DNA of 64,000 bases from Frigoribacterium sp. ACAM 257 (GCF_007954365.1 NZ_VOLO01000001.1:1116001-1180000); one strand, 5' to 3'. Counted from the stretch's first letter, positions 48,016 through 58,333 are shown. Program-made: numbers and translations. The notes: a model not told the origin generated them from the letters alone.

Positions 48016-51000
48016 CTAGACGAGGCAGCCTGGCCCGAGCAGGCTCTTGAGCTCGCCGTACAGGTCGGCGGTCACGTCGACCGGCATCGGGATCTCGAAC
48101 GACCGCGCGACGTCGCCCTTGACGAGCCGGAGCCGGACCTCGGTGCCGCCTGTGTGCCGGCCGAGCACCGCCGCGAGCTCGGTGACGGTGTCGGTCGTGG
48201 CGCGGTGCTCGGGGATCTGCAGCACGAGAGGCCCCTGCGACGCGCCGACGCCGAGGTCGGGCATGAACATGCTCGCGGCGTGCATGTTCATGCCGTCGTC
48301 CCGCACGCTCACCCGCCCCTTCAGCACGATGATCGAGTCGCCGACGAGCGACGGCCCGAACTCCTGGTACGTCTTGCCCAGGAACATCGCGGAGATCTCG
48401 CCGCCGAAGTCCTCGACCGTGACGATCCCGTAGGGGTTGCCCGAGTTCCGTGCGACCCTGTGCTGGACGCTGGTGATCAAGCCCGCGATCGTCACCGTCT
48501 CGCCGTCGATCGCTGTCGGCTCGCTCGACAGGATGTCGGTCACCGTCGTGCTCGCGTGCTTCGCCAGGGGCAGTTCGAGCCCGGCCAGCGGGTGGTCGCT
48601 GACGTAGAGCCCCAGCATGTCGCGCTCGAAGGCGAGCTTGTCGCGCTTCGACCACTCGGGCCGCTCCGGCACGTGCTGGACGTCCTGCGGCTCGTCCCAC
48701 AGGGAGTCGAAGTCGAAGCCCACCTGGCCGTTGGCCTCGGCCCGCTTCTCGTTGACGGCGGCCTCGACGGCGGACTCGTGGATCTCGACGAGGGCCCGGC
48801 GGGTCGAGCCCAGGCTGTCGAAGGCCCCGGCCTTGACCAGCGACTCGACCGTGCGCTTGTTCGCGACGGGGAGCGGGACCTTGCGCAAGAAGTCGTGGAA
48901 CGAGGCGAAGGCCCCCTCTTTCTGCCGGGCGGCGATCACCTGGTCGACGACGTTGAACCCCACGTTCCGGACCGCGCCCATGCCGAAGCGGATGTCGTCG
49001 CCGACGGCCGCGAAGAAGCCGATCGACTCGTTCACGTCCGGCGGGAGGACCGTGATGCCCATGCGTCGGCACTCGTTCAGGTAGAGCCCGAGCTTGTCGC
49101 GCGAGTCGCCGGTGCTGGTGAGCAGGGCGGCCATGTACTCGGCCGGGTAATGCGCCTTGAGGTAGGCGGTCCAGTACGAGACGACGCCGTAGGCGGCGGA
49201 GTGCGCCTTGTTGAAGGCGTAGTCCGAGAAGGGCAGCAGGATGTCCCACAGCATCTTGACGGCGTCGGGCGAGAAGCCGTTGTCGAACATGCCCTGCTCG
49301 AAGCCCGCGTACTGCTTGTCGAGCTCGGACTTCTTCTTCTTGCCCATCGCGCGGCGCAGGATGTCGGCCTGGCCGAGCGAGAACCCGGCGACCTTCTGCG
49401 CGATCGCCATCACCTGCTCCTGGTAGATGATCAGGCCGTAGCTCGTCGACAGGATCTCCTTCAGGGGCTCCTCGAGCTCGGGGTGGATCGGCGTGATCTC
49501 CTGGATGCCGTTCTTGCGCAGCGCGTAGTTCGTGTGCGAGTTCGCGCCCATGGGCCCTGGCCGGTACAGGGCGATGACGGCCGAGATGTCCTCGAAGTTG
49601 TCGGGCTTCATCAGCCGCAGCAGCCCGCGCATGGGCCCCCCGTCGAGCTGGAAGACGCCGAGCGTGTCACCGCGGCCGAGCAGCTCGTAGGCCGCTCGGT
49701 CGTCGAGCTCGAGGTCTTCGAGGACGAGGTCGAAGCCCCGGTTGGTGCGGATGTTGTCGAGGGCGTCGTTGATGATCGTCAGGTTGCGGAGACCCAGGAA
49801 GTCCATCTTGATCAGCCCGAGCGACTCGCAGGCGGGGTAGTCGAACTGCGTGACGATCTGGCCGTCCTGCTCGCGCTTCATGATCGGGATGATGTCGATC
49901 AGGGGGTCGCTCGACATGATGACGCCGGCCGCGTGCACGCCCCACTGGCGCTTGAGGCCCTCGAGGCCGAGGGCCGTGTCGAAGACCGTCCTGGCCTCGG
50001 GGTCGGTCTCGACGACCGTCCGGATGTCGCCGGCTTCTTTGTAGCGCTCGTGGGCCTTGTCGAAGATGCCCGTGAGCGGGATGTCCTTGCCCATGACCGC
50101 GGGCGGCATGGCCTTCGTGAGCTTCTCGCCCATCCCGAAGGGGAAGCCGAGCACGCGACTGCTGTCTTTCAGGGCCTGCTTGGCCTTGATGGTGCCGTAG
50201 GTGACGATCTGGGCGACGCGCTCGTCGCCGTACTTCTCGGTCACGTACTGGATGACCTCGCCGCGGCGACGGTCGTCGAAGTCGACGTCGAAGTCGGGCA
50301 TCGAGACACGGTCGGGGTTGAGGAACCGCTCGAAGATGAGGCCGTGGCGGAGCGGGTCGAGGTCGGTGATGCGCATCGCGTAGGCGGCCATGGACCCGGC
50401 GCCCGAGCCGCGTCCCGGACCGACGCGGATGCCGTTCTCCTTCGACCAGTTGATGAAGTCGGCGACGACGAGGAAGTAGCCGGGGAAGCCCATGCCGGTG
50501 ATGACGCCGATCTCGTACTCGGCCTGCTTGCGGACGTCGGAGGGGATGCCGTCCGGGTACCGGTAGACCAGGCCCTTCTCCACCTCCTTGATGAACCAGG
50601 TCTCTTCCGTCTCGCCTTCGGGCACCGGATAGCGCGGCATGTAGTTGGCCGAGGTGTTGAACTGGACGTCGCAGCGCTCGGCGATGAGCAGGGTGTTGTC
50701 GCAGGCCTCGGGGTGGTCGCGGAAGAGGTGCCGCATCTGCTGGGCGGACTTCAGGTAGAACTCGTCGGCGTCGAACTTGAACCTGTTCGGGTCGTTGAGG
50801 GTCGAGCCCGACTGGACGCAGAGCAGCGCCGCGTGGCTCGTGGCGTCGTGCTCGTGCGTGTAGTGCAGGTCGTTGGTGGCCACGAGGGGCAGCCCGAGGT
50901 CTTTCGCGAGGCGGAGGAGGTCGCCCATGATCTGGCGTTCGATGCCGAGGCCGTGGTCCATGATCTCGGCGAAGTAGTTCTCTGCGCCGAAGATGTCGCG

Positions 51001-51531
51001 GAAGTCGGCCGCCGCCTTGACCGCCTCGTCGTACTGGCCGAGACGGAGGCGCGTCTGCACCTCGCCGCTCGGGCAGCCCGTCGTGGCGATCAAGCCGTCC
51101 GAGTACTGCGACAGCAGCTCGCGGTCCATGCGTGGCTTGAAGTAGTAGCCCTCGAGGGACGCGCGCGAGGACAGCCGGAAGAGGTTGTGCATGCCCGCCG
51201 TGCTCTGCGACAACAGGGTCATGTGCGTGTAGGCACCGGCACCGGAGACGTCGTCGCGCCCGCCGTCGCCCCAGCGCACGCGGGTCTTGTCGCCCCGGTG
51301 CGTGCCCGGGGTGATGTAGGCCTCGGTGCCGATGATCGGCTTGACCCCGGCGTCGGTGGCCGTCTTCCAGAAGTCGTAGGCGCCGAACACGTTGCCGTGG
51401 TCGGTGACCGCGACCGCGGGCATGCCCTGGGCGGCTGCCTCCGCGATCAACGGCTTGACCCGGGCTGCCCCGTCGAGCATCGAGTACTCGCTGTGGACGT
51501 GCAGGTGGACGAAGGAATCTTTCGAGGCCAC
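48016..51531 (-). CDS. dnaE: DNA polymerase III subunit alpha DnaE
   Basis: An 1171-residue replicative polymerase. The PHP domain (about 1-280) keeps all the metal-ligand positions I could check: His11 and His13 in HLHVHSEYS, Asp20, His45 in TDHGN, Glu70, His103, Cys153 and the Asp/His of NDLHY. Polymerase residues are in GPGRGSGAGS and the catalytic PDFDVDFDDRRR. The C-terminal region has the helix-hairpin-helix and OB domains. The GTG start at 51531 follows GAGGAG. Chromosomal replicative polymerase; rluD and lspA lie upstream on the same strand. Confidence 0.96.
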   Translation of the reverse strand: MASKDSFVHLHVHSEYSMLDGAARVKPLIAEAAAQGMPAVAVTDHGNVFGAYDFWKTATDAGVKPIIGTEAYITPGTHRGDKTRVRWGDGGRDDVSGAGAYTHMTLLSQSTAGMHNLFRLSSRASLEGYYFKPRMDRELLSQYSDGLIATTGCPSGEVQTRLRLGQYDEAVKAAADFRDIFGAENYFAEIMDHGLGIERQIMGDLLRLAKDLGLPLVATNDLHYTHEHDATSHAALLCVQSGSTLNDPNRFKFDADEFYLKSAQQMRHLFRDHPEACDNTLLIAERCDVQFNTSANYMPRYPVPEGETEETWFIKEVEKGLVYRYPDGIPSDVRKQAEYEIGVITGMGFPGYFLVVADFINWSKENGIRVGPGRGSGAGSMAAYAMRITDLDPLRHGLIFERFLNPDRVSMPDFDVDFDDRRRGEVIQYVTEKYGDERVAQIVTYGTIKAKQALKDSSRVLGFPFGMGEKLTKAMPPAVMGKDIPLTGIFDKAHERYKEAGDIRTVVETDPEARTVFDTALGLEGLKRQWGVHAAGVIMSSDPLIDIIPIMKREQDGQIVTQFDYPACESLGLIKMDFLGLRNLTIINDALDNIRTNRGFDLVLEDLELDDRAAYELLGRGDTLGVFQLDGGPMRGLLRLMKPDNFEDISAVIALYRPGPMGANSHTNYALRKNGIQEITPIHPELEEPLKEILSTSYGLIIYQEQVMAIAQKVAGFSLGQADILRRAMGKKKKSELDKQYAGFEQGMFDNGFSPDAVKMLWDILLPFSDYAFNKAHSAAYGVVSYWTAYLKAHYPAEYMAALLTSTGDSRDKLGLYLNECRRMGITVLPPDVNESIGFFAAVGDDIRFGMGAVRNVGFNVVDQVIAARQKEGAFASFHDFLRKVPLPVANKRTVESLVKAGAFDSLGSTRRALVEIHESAVEAAVNEKRAEANGQVGFDFDSLWDEPQDVQHVPERPEWSKRDKLAFERDMLGLYVSDHPLAGLELPLAKHASTTVTDILSSEPTAIDGETVTIAGLITSVQHRVARNSGNPYGIVTVEDFGGEISAMFLGKTYQEFGPSLVGDSIIVLKGRVSVRDDGMNMHAASMFMPDLGVGASQGPLVLQIPEHRATTDTVTELAAVLGRHTGGTEVRLRLVKGDVARSFEIPMPVDVTADLYGELKSLLGPGCLV

Positions 51532-51580
51532 GCGGCTCCTCGTCTGTGGTGGTTCGGCTGTTCAGCGGTAGACGGACAGC

Positions 51581-52504
51581 CTAGGCGGCACGGAGGACAT
51601 CGAGAGCGTGCTGCAGGTCGTCGGGGTAGGTCGACCTGTAGACGACGGGCTCGCCGGTGCCCGGGTGCCGGAAGCCGAGCTGGACGGCGTGCAGCCACTG
51701 CCTCCCGAGGCCGAGGGCGGCCGAGAGCGTCGGATCGGCGCCGTAGGTCGCGTCGCCCACGCACGGGTGCCGCTGCGCCGCCATGTGGACGCGGATCTGG
51801 TGCGTGCGCCCGGTCTCGAGGTGGATCTCGAGCAGCGAGGCCGAGCGGAACGCCTCGACGGTCTCGTAGTGCGTCACCGAGGGCTTGCCGTCGACGACGA
51901 CGGCGAACTTCCAGTCCGACGAGGGATGCCGGCCGATCGGCGCGTCGATCGTGCCGGTGAGGGGGTCGGGGTGCCCCTGCACGACGGCGTTGTAGATCTT
52001 CTCCACGGTGCGCTCGCGGAAGGCGTCCTTGAGCTGCGCGTAGGCGCGCTCGGACTTCGCCACGACCATCAGGCCACTGGTGCCGACGTCGAGACGGTGC
52101 ACGATCCCCGCACGCTCGGCGGCGCCCGACGTCGCCACCTGGAACCCGGCCGCGGCGAGGCCGCCGAGCACGGTCGGCCCGGTCCAGCCGACGGAGGGGT
52201 GGGCGGCGACGCCGACCGGCTTGTCGACGACGACGATCTCGTCGTCGTCGTGCACGATGCCGAGGCCGGGCACGTCGAGCGGCACCACGGTGGGAGCTTC
52301 ACGCGGCGACCAGGTGACCTCGAGCCAGGCGCCGGCCTCGAGCCGGTCGGACTTGCCCACGGGGCGACCGTCGACGGCCACTCCCCCGGAGCTCGCCACC
52401 TCGGCGGCGAAGGTGCGGCTGAAGCCGAGGAGCTTCGCGAGGGCGGCGTCGACCCGCTCGCCTGCGAGGCCGTCGGGAACGGGGAGCTGGCGGGACTCGC
52501 TCAC
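51581..52504 (-). CDS. rluD: Pseudouridine synthase RluD family
   Basis: A 307-residue enzyme of the RluA/RluD family. An N-terminal S4 RNA-binding domain (about 12-70) precedes the catalytic domain; the catalytic Asp is in [13 protein letters not shown], with [12 protein letters not shown] as another signature. It probably makes pseudouridines in 23S rRNA helix 69; the exact site is inferred from family length and motifs. It overlaps the lspA stop by 4 bp. Confidence 0.92.
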   Translation of the reverse strand: MSESRQLPVPDGLAGERVDAALAKLLGFSRTFAAEVASSGGVAVDGRPVGKSDRLEAGAWLEVTWSPREAPTVVPLDVPGLGIVHDDDEIVVVDKPVGVAAHPSVGWTGPTVLGGLAAAGFQVATSGAAERAGIVHRLDVGTSGLMVVAKSERAYAQLKDAFRERTVEKIYNAVVQGHPDPLTGTIDAPIGRHPSSDWKFAVVVDGKPSVTHYETVEAFRSASLLEIHLETGRTHQIRVHMAAQRHPCVGDATYGADPTLSAALGLGRQWLHAVQLGFRHPGTGEPVVYRSTYPDDLQHALDVLRAA

Positions 52505-53142
52505 GGGCGCTCCGTCGGTCGAGGCACAGGAGGCGCCGCATCGGCATCGGCACCAGTGCCGGACCGGGGCGAGGCCGTCCCGTCCACCGTCGCCTGGTCG
52601 GAGGCGTCACGGACGGCACCGGCCTTCGTGGTGCGGGTGCCGTCGAGGTTCACGCCCAGCAGCGTCAGCAGCAAGAGCAGGCCCATGCTGGACACGATGA
52701 AGATGTCGGCCACGTTGAAGATCGCCGGCAGCAGCGACGGGAAGTACAGGAAGTCGATCACGTGCCCCTGGCCGAAGGAGGGCTCACGCGTCAGGCGGTC
52801 GGTCAGGTTGCCGAGCGTCCCGCCCAGGAGCATCCCGAGCATGACTGCCCAGGAACGGGAGCGGATGCGCCGCGCGAAGACGACGATGGCCACCACCACG
52901 GCCGAGGCGGCGATCGAGAAGATCCACGTCGTGCCGCTCGCCAGGGAGAAAGCGGCCCCGGGGTTCCGGACGAAGTGCAACTGGAAGAACTCGCCGACGA
53001 CGTCGACGCTCTCGCCCTCGACGAGACGCGTCACCACGAGGTGCTTCGACACCTGGTCGAGCACGTAGGCCGTGACAGCGACGAAGGCCAGCGCCGCGAT
53101 GATGCGGACGCTGACCTTCGTCGGAGGAGTGCTCTGCGTCAA
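52501..53142 (-). CDS. lspA: Lipoprotein signal peptidase LspA
   Basis: A 213-residue membrane aspartyl peptidase cleaving lipoprotein signal peptides. Four helices; catalytic Asps in GNLTDRL and FNVADIFIV, with [10 protein letters not shown] and [11 protein letters not shown] as signatures. A variable hydrophilic tail of about 55 residues follows the last helix. The start is taken as TTG 53142, four bases after the wag31 stop, with AAGG just upstream; a longer reading would run back into wag31. It acts on CtaC and the FKBP-like lipoprotein of this window. Confidence 0.92.
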   Translation of the reverse strand: MTQSTPPTKVSVRIIAALAFVAVTAYVLDQVSKHLVVTRLVEGESVDVVGEFFQLHFVRNPGAAFSLASGTTWIFSIAASAVVVAIVVFARRIRSRSWAVMLGMLLGGTLGNLTDRLTREPSFGQGHVIDFLYFPSLLPAIFNVADIFIVSSMGLLLLLTLLGVNLDGTRTTKAGAVRDASDQATVDGTASPRSGTGADADAAPPVPRPTERP

Positions 53143-53146
53143 GACC

Positions 53147-53980
53147 TTAGTTGGAGCCGAAGCCCTGGGCGCTCGCCGGTGCGAAGCCGCTGGCGGGCTG
53201 CTGCTCGCCGGACTCGGCCTCGAGGTCGCGGAGCTGGCCCTCGATGTAGCCCTTGAGCTTCTGGCGGTAGTCGCGCTCGAAGGTGCGGAGGTCGTCGATG
53301 CGACGCTCCAGACCGGTCCGCTCGGTCGCCAGCTGCTCGAGCACCTCACGGCGCTTGGTCTCGGCCTCGGCCACGACCTCGCGGGAACGAGCCTCGGCCT
53401 CGGTCACGACGTCGCGCTGCTTGGCCTCCGCCTCGGCGACGAGGCGGGCAGAGGTCGACTGACCCTCGGCGATCAGCGCGTCGCGCTTCTCGACGCCCTC
53501 GCGGACGTGCTCCTCGTGGAGTCGACGTGCCAGCTGCAGGAGGCTGTTCGTGCTCTCCGTGTCGTCCTGGCTGGGCCCGGCGTAGGCCGGGACCGGCGCG
53601 ACAGCCGCGGCGGCGACCGGCTCGGGCGCTGCCACGGGCTCGGGTGCCACCTCGACCGGGGCCGGGACCGACGCGGGAGCCGGCTCGGAGACCGGAGCGG
53701 GCTCGGCCTCGGGGACCGGGGCCGAGGCGGGAGCCTGTGCGGAGACGGGGGCCTGAGCCGAGGCGGGTGCCCCGGCGGCGACCGGAGCAGGGACGGCGGA
53801 GCCGCCCGCCGACTCTGCGGCCGTCAGCCGCTGTCGCAGCTCGTCGTTCTCCTGGCCGAGTCGTCGCAGCTCTGCGACGACCTCGTCGAGGAAGTCGTCG
53901 ACCTCGTCCTGGTCGTAGCCCTCGCGGAACTTCGTCGGCTGGAACCGCTTGTTGACTACGTCTTCAGGCGTCAAAGCCAT
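53147..53980 (-). CDS. wag31: DivIVA/Wag31, polar growth scaffold
   Basis: A 277-residue coiled-coil protein that gathers at negatively curved membrane at poles and septum and directs polar wall growth. N-terminal membrane-binding domain MALTPEDVVNKRFQPTKF with DQDEVDDFLDEVVAELRRL coiled coil (about 1-55). Residues 62-135 form a Pro/Ala-rich linker of imperfect repeats (APASAQAPVSAQAPAS type). A second coiled coil spans about 145-250. The start at 53980 follows GAGGTG. Confidence 0.95.
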   Translation of the reverse strand: MALTPEDVVNKRFQPTKFREGYDQDEVDDFLDEVVAELRRLGQENDELRQRLTAAESAGGSAVPAPVAAGAPASAQAPVSAQAPASAPVPEAEPAPVSEPAPASVPAPVEVAPEPVAAPEPVAAAAVAPVPAYAGPSQDDTESTNSLLQLARRLHEEHVREGVEKRDALIAEGQSTSARLVAEAEAKQRDVVTEAEARSREVVAEAETKRREVLEQLATERTGLERRIDDLRTFERDYRQKLKGYIEGQLRDLEAESGEQQPASGFAPASAQGFGSN

Positions 53981-54139
53981 TGCCGTCACCTCGTGCATCT
54001 GTGGGATCACGTGATCGTGATCGTGGTCTGTGTCGTTCGACTACACCGTAGCGAACACTGGCCCTGGAGGGCAGCAAGGACGCGGACGCCCTCGCACCAG
54101 CCTACCCTCTCACCGCGCAGGGAGAGGCCAGGCCGGGCG

Positions 54140-54436
54140 TCATGCGTAGCGGAGCCCGCTTGCCACGCCCATGAGGATGACGACGGCGAGCATGATGAGG
54201 CTCCACCCGAAGTCGAGGGCCACCGAGCCGAGGCGCACCGGCGGCAGGACACGTCGGACCGCCTTGATCGGAGGATCGGTGACCGTGTAGGCGATCTCGG
54301 CCAGCACCAGCACGGGCCCCTTGGGACGCCATCCACGGCTGAACGACTGGGCGAGGTCGAGGACGAACCGCCCCCACATGAGGAGGAAGAACAAGAGGAG
54401 CGCGTAGTACGCGATCGAGGCGATCAGGAACGTCAT
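54140..54436 (-). CDS. YggT family membrane protein
   Basis: A 98-residue protein with two membrane helices (about 3-23 and 70-92) around the conserved stretch VTDPPIKAVRRVLPPVRLG. The family is found beside sepF and divIVA in many Gram-positive bacteria and is thought to act in cell division or osmotic response; a biochemical role is not established. Confidence 0.93.
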   Translation of the reverse strand: MTFLIASIAYYALLLFFLLMWGRFVLDLAQSFSRGWRPKGPVLVLAEIAYTVTDPPIKAVRRVLPPVRLGSVALDFGWSLIMLAVVILMGVASGLRYA

Positions 54437-54510
54437 CGGGGTGTCATCAGCTCACACTGGTCGGCGTGGTCGGGCCACGGAGAGGAGTCGGGGCGTCGTG
54501 ACGCCGCCGC

Positions 54511-55065
54511 TCAGGACTGCGCGAAGAAGGACGCCTCGATGTCGGACTCTACCTCGGCCTGCTCACCGCTCACCGCGATGTGGGCCGGCGACAGCAGGAA
54601 CACCTTGTTCGTGACGCGCTCGATCTTGCCGAAGAGACCCTGTGACAGGCCGCTGGCGAAGTCGACGAGGCGACGAGCGTCGGCCTCGGTCATCTGCGAC
54701 AGGTTGATGATGACGGGGATGCCGTCGCGGAAGCTCTCCGCGATCGCCTGGGCGTCCTTGTACTCGCGGGGGTGGACGGTGAGGATCTCGTTCATGTCGT
54801 GGGGCACCGTGTTCTTCGAGGTGGAGGTCGAGCTGCGACGCAGGGGCGTCACGGGGGCACGTGTCGCGGCGGGGGCGGGCGCCGGCGAGGGGACGGGGGC
54901 GACCGGGGAGGCGTGGGTCGCGGCCGAGGACTGGCGGGCGGCCGGCTGTGCAGCCGGCTGCGGCTGCTGCCGCTGCGGCTCCTGCCGCTGCTCCTGCTCG
55001 TCGTACTCGAGTTCTTCGTCGGCGAGGCCCAGGTAGACCATCGTCTTGCGCAGGGGGTTGGCCAT
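54511..55065 (-). CDS. sepF: Cell division protein SepF
   Basis: A 184-residue FtsZ membrane anchor. [18 protein letters not shown] is the amphipathic membrane-targeting helix; a Gln/Pro/Ala-rich linker (25-85) follows; the SepF domain (about 90-172) has [19 protein letters not shown] and [12 protein letters not shown]. It binds the FtsZ C-terminal tail, encoded two genes upstream. The gap to yggT (74 bp) has no recognised element. Confidence 0.95.
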   Translation of the reverse strand: MANPLRKTMVYLGLADEELEYDEQEQRQEPQRQQPQPAAQPAARQSSAATHASPVAPVPSPAPAPAATRAPVTPLRRSSTSTSKNTVPHDMNEILTVHPREYKDAQAIAESFRDGIPVIINLSQMTEADARRLVDFASGLSQGLFGKIERVTNKVFLLSPAHIAVSGEQAEVESDIEASFFAQS

Positions 55066-55102
55066 GGGGTGTCCTCCGGGTCGTGGGGCGTTGTGTCCGA
55101 GG

Positions 55103-55801
55103 TTAACGAGCTTCGGGCCTGGAACCCGTGATTGCCGTGCCGATGCGCAGGTGTGTCGCCCCCTCGGCGATCGCGTCGGCGAAGTCGTGCGACATGCCGG
55201 CGGAGATCGCGTCGGCGCCGGGGGCCATCCGGCTGACCCTCTCGGACACCAGGCGGAGGCGCGCGAAGGCCTGCCGGGCCGGCACGCCGAGCGGAGCGAC
55301 GGCCATCAGCCCGCGCAGCCGCACGCCGGGTGCGGCGAGGAGACGCTCGACCAGCCGCTCGACGTCCGGCTCGGGGACGCCGCCCCGGCCCTGCTGCTCG
55401 TCCAGGGACACCTGGACGAAGCCGTCCACGACCCGGCCGTCGTCGACCCCGAGAGCGTCGACAACGCTGTCACGGTCGAGTGAGTGCACGGCTGAGACGT
55501 AGCGTCGGGCCTGCCGAGCCTTCTTCGACTGCAGCTGACCCACGAAGTGCCAGCGCAGGCCCTCGAGGTCGACGGTGTCCGCCGACTTGGCCTGCGCCTC
55601 CTGGTGCCTGTTCTCCGCCACGTCGCGAACGCCGAGGGCGTGGAGCTCGCGGACCAGCGAGGCCGGGTGGAACTTCGTGACGACGATGGTGGTGACCTCG
55701 TCGGCTCGTCGCCCGGCGGCCTTGACGGCGTCGTCGACGCCGGAGGCGACCCGGGCGAGACGTTCGCCCAGGTCGCCTCCGAGATCGAGACCGTCCGTCA
55801 C
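55103..55801 (-). CDS. YggS family PLP-binding protein
   Basis: A 232-residue single-domain PLP protein of the alanine-racemase N-terminal fold. The PLP Lys is in IVVTKFHP; other signatures are [30 protein letters not shown] and the C-terminal [20 protein letters not shown]. Members buffer PLP and have no confirmed catalytic reaction. In Gram-positives it sits between ftsZ and sepF, as here. GTG start; three bases after the ftsZ stop. Confidence 0.93.
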   Translation of the reverse strand: MTDGLDLGGDLGERLARVASGVDDAVKAAGRRADEVTTIVVTKFHPASLVRELHALGVRDVAENRHQEAQAKSADTVDLEGLRWHFVGQLQSKKARQARRYVSAVHSLDRDSVVDALGVDDGRVVDGFVQVSLDEQQGRGGVPEPDVERLVERLLAAPGVRLRGLMAVAPLGVPARQAFARLRLVSERVSRMAPGADAISAGMSHDFADAIAEGATHLRIGTAITGSRPEAR

Positions 55802-55804
55802 GTG

Positions 55805-56971
55805 CTACTTGAGGAAGTCGGGCACGTCGAGGTCGTCGTCGCCGCCGTCGAACGCGGGGTCGACGGCCTGCGTCGCCGTGTGGTCGTCAGGTCGGCGCCA
55901 CGAGGGCGTGTCGTGCGACGCCCCGCTGTCGGCGATGGCGGAGACGCCCGGCGTCGACGCCGCTGCCGGGGCCGCGTCGGACTCGACGAAGCTCGAGCGC
56001 CGGTCCTTCGTCTTCGCCGTGGGCTCGCCGCCGTCGAAGCCGGCGGCGATCACGGTCACCCGCACCTCGTCACCGAGGGTGTCGTCGATCACCGCGCCGA
56101 AGATGATGTTGGCCTCGGAGTGGACGGCCTCCTGCACGAGGCGAGCGGCGTCGTTGATCTCGAAGATGCCGAGGTTGGAGCCGCCCTGGATCGAGAGGAG
56201 CACGCCGTGGGCGCCGTCGATGCTCGCCTCGAGCAGGGGCGAGGCGACGGCGAGCTCGGCGGCCTTGATGGCCCGGTCTGCGCCTCGCGACGAGCCGATG
56301 CCCATCAGGGCCGAGCCCGCGCCCTGCATGACCGACTTGACGTCGGCGAAGTCGAGGTTGATGAGACCGGGCGTGGTGATCAGGTCGGTGATGCCCTGCA
56401 CGCCGGCGAGGAGCACCTGGTCGGCCGTGCCGAAGGCCTCGACCATCGAGATGCCGCGCTCGGAGATCTCGAGGAGGCGGTCGTTGGGGACCACGATGAG
56501 CGTGTCGACCTCGTCCTTCAGCTGGGCGACGCCCGCCTCGGCCTGGGCCTGGCGACGCTTGCCCTCGAAGCCGAAGGGCTTGGTGACGACACCGATGGTC
56601 AGGGCGCCGATCGACTTCGCGATGCGGGCCACGACGGGCGCGCCTCCCGTGCCGGTCCCGCCGCCCTCACCGGCGGTGACGAAGACCATGTCGGCACCGG
56701 CCAGCGCCTCCTCGATCTCCTCCGCGTGGTCCTCGGCGGCACGACGACCGACCTCCGGGTCCGCTCCGGCGCCGAGACCCCGCGTCAGCTCGCGACCCAC
56801 GTCGAGCTTGACGTCGGCGTCGCTGAGGAGCAGGGCCTGGGCGTCGGTGTTGATGGCGATGAACTCGACTCCGCGGAGACCGAGCTCGATCATGCGGTTG
56901 ACGGCGTTGACGCCACCGCCGCCGACACCGACGACCTTGATCACGGCTAGGTAGTTATGGTTCGTTGTCAC
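55805..56971 (-). CDS. ftsZ: Cell division protein FtsZ
   Basis: A 388-residue tubulin-like GTPase forming the Z ring. GTP-binding loop GGGTGTG (103-109), NTDAQAL, and the T7 synergy loop [12 protein letters not shown] variable linker (about 318-375) ends in the conserved C-terminal peptide [11 protein letters not shown], the SepF-binding tail in actinobacteria. GTG start at 56971 ([17 protein letters not shown]) with GGAGG 8 bases upstream. Confidence 0.98.
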   Translation of the reverse strand: MTTNHNYLAVIKVVGVGGGGVNAVNRMIELGLRGVEFIAINTDAQALLLSDADVKLDVGRELTRGLGAGADPEVGRRAAEDHAEEIEEALAGADMVFVTAGEGGGTGTGGAPVVARIAKSIGALTIGVVTKPFGFEGKRRQAQAEAGVAQLKDEVDTLIVVPNDRLLEISERGISMVEAFGTADQVLLAGVQGITDLITTPGLINLDFADVKSVMQGAGSALMGIGSSRGADRAIKAAELAVASPLLEASIDGAHGVLLSIQGGSNLGIFEINDAARLVQEAVHSEANIIFGAVIDDTLGDEVRVTVIAAGFDGGEPTAKTKDRRSSFVESDAAPAAASTPGVSAIADSGASHDTPSWRRPDDHTATQAVDPAFDGGDDDLDVPDFLK

Positions 56972-57111
56972 GTCCGGGCCTCCGCTGGAACCTTAACTCT
57001 GAAGTTGAAGGTAAGGGTTGTACATGGTATGCAAGTGCTGCAGTCACAAGTTAGGTGCCGCTGCCTGACGCGCGGTCCAGCCGGACAGGCGTGTCGCGAA
57101 CGAACGGCGTG
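56972..57111 (-). promoter_or_regulatory. ftsQ-ftsZ intergenic region with leader hairpin
   Basis: A 140-bp gap, AT-richer than its neighbours. An imperfect inverted repeat at 56990-57012 (accttaact and agttgaaggt) lies just before the ftsZ ribosome-binding site; alternative pairing aaccttaac with gtaagggtt at 56989-57019 is also possible. The part upstream of it holds TTGCAT and TACCTT elements (minus strand) that could form an ftsZ promoter, but the spacing is uncertain. Confidence 0.45.
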
Positions 57112-58296
57112 TCACCGGGTCCGGATGATGCCGTTGTCCGGCGCGGACACGTCGAACTCGACGGACGCGGCCGGGTCGCGCCTCGCCTGGTCGGCGATGA
57201 GCCCGGCGAGCACCTGCGCCTTCTCCGCCGAGTCGTCCGCGCTCCCCCAGACCACGCGCTCACCGGTCGAGAGCGACAGCGTGACGTCGTCCGCGGTGGA
57301 GGCGGTCGCCGAGTCGACCGTCTGGCGCAGCGCCTGCGGCAGTGCCAGCAAGACCTCGGCGGTGGAGCGGAACGCCGTCCCGTCCAGGGGGGCGCCGCCC
57401 ACGTCGACGAGCGGGACTCCCTCCTGACGATCGTCGAGGCGCTGGACGACGACGCCGGCAGGGTCGACGAGGTCGAAGCCGTCGCCGGAGGACACCGTCG
57501 CGATCGGCTGACGCTCGGTCACCCGGATAACGAGGGTGTGCGGCGGCGCCGTCTCCGTGACGTAGCTCGCGATGAGGGGGAACTGCTCCAGCTCGGTCGT
57601 GATGCGCTCGAAGTCGATCCTCGCCAGCGGGGTGCCGAGCTGTCCGGACACCGCGGCCTGCACCTCCACGGCGTCCACACGGGCGGTCCCCTCGACCTCG
57701 ATCTGCTCGAGCGAGAGGAGCGGCGAGAACACGGCGACGGCGACCGACGACCCGAGCAGCACGGCGACGGCACCTGCCGTGACCCACGCGGCGCGCCTGT
57801 GACGCGACCGCCTGGTGAAGCGCCTGACCTCGATCCGCTCCGAGCGCCTGCGCTCGCCCGAGGCGCGGCGTGCGGCGCGACGCGCCTCTGCGGCGCGCCG
57901 ACGAGCGGCCTCGGCGCCTCCGGCGGGCTCGATGCGCGGAGTGTCGCCGGCGCTCGTCGCCCCCGGTCCGACGGGGACTTCGGGCCCGGCCTCGGACCGG
58001 TCAGTCGTCGGCGCCGCCCCGCGAGGGGCGAATCGGGAAGCGACCCCCGAGACGACGCGCGAGGCCGGACCCGGCGCGACGGACGACGGCAGCGGCACCG
58101 GCCCGGTCGGCGTGTCGTCACCAGGACCCGAGACGACGTGCTCGGAGGCAGGATCACGGCCCGGCTCGGCTCGCGACCGGCGGGGCCTCGCCGCGGCCAG
58201 CCGGTCGCGCAGGGACGACGGACGTGCCGCCTCCTCGTGCTGTCCGATGCCCTCGGAGCCCTCGGCGGACGGGTCGAAGCCCTCCGGGCGCCTCAC
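57112..58296 (-). CDS. ftsQ: Cell division protein FtsQ
   Basis: A 394-residue bitopic divisome protein. The N-terminal 168 residues are Ala/Arg/Pro-rich and probably disordered, with a basic cluster before one membrane helix (about 169-190). A POTRA domain follows (LSLEQIEVEGTARVDAVEV) and then the FtsQ beta domain (about 265-390). Long cytoplasmic regions are common in actinobacterial FtsQ. GTG start at 58296, 37 bp after the murC stop. Confidence 0.92.
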   Translation of the reverse strand: MRRPEGFDPSAEGSEGIGQHEEAARPSSLRDRLAAARPRRSRAEPGRDPASEHVVSGPGDDTPTGPVPLPSSVAPGPASRVVSGVASRFAPRGAAPTTDRSEAGPEVPVGPGATSAGDTPRIEPAGGAEAARRRAAEARRAARRASGERRRSERIEVRRFTRRSRHRRAAWVTAGAVAVLLGSSVAVAVFSPLLSLEQIEVEGTARVDAVEVQAAVSGQLGTPLARIDFERITTELEQFPLIASYVTETAPPHTLVIRVTERQPIATVSSGDGFDLVDPAGVVVQRLDDRQEGVPLVDVGGAPLDGTAFRSTAEVLLALPQALRQTVDSATASTADDVTLSLSTGERVVWGSADDSAEKAQVLAGLIADQARRDPAASVEFDVSAPDNGIIRTR

Positions 58297-58333
58297 GAGC
58301 GACCCCGGCCGGTCGACGCGGGTCGACTCGTGC

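Noticed and set aside
48154-51960. A very long open frame of about 1,268 codons on the plus strand, antisense to dnaE.
   Set aside because: The codon pattern is that of a complementary shadow frame in GC-rich DNA: Arg/Val/Gly/Asp-rich, no domains, no start signal. The dnaE reading explains the DNA fully.
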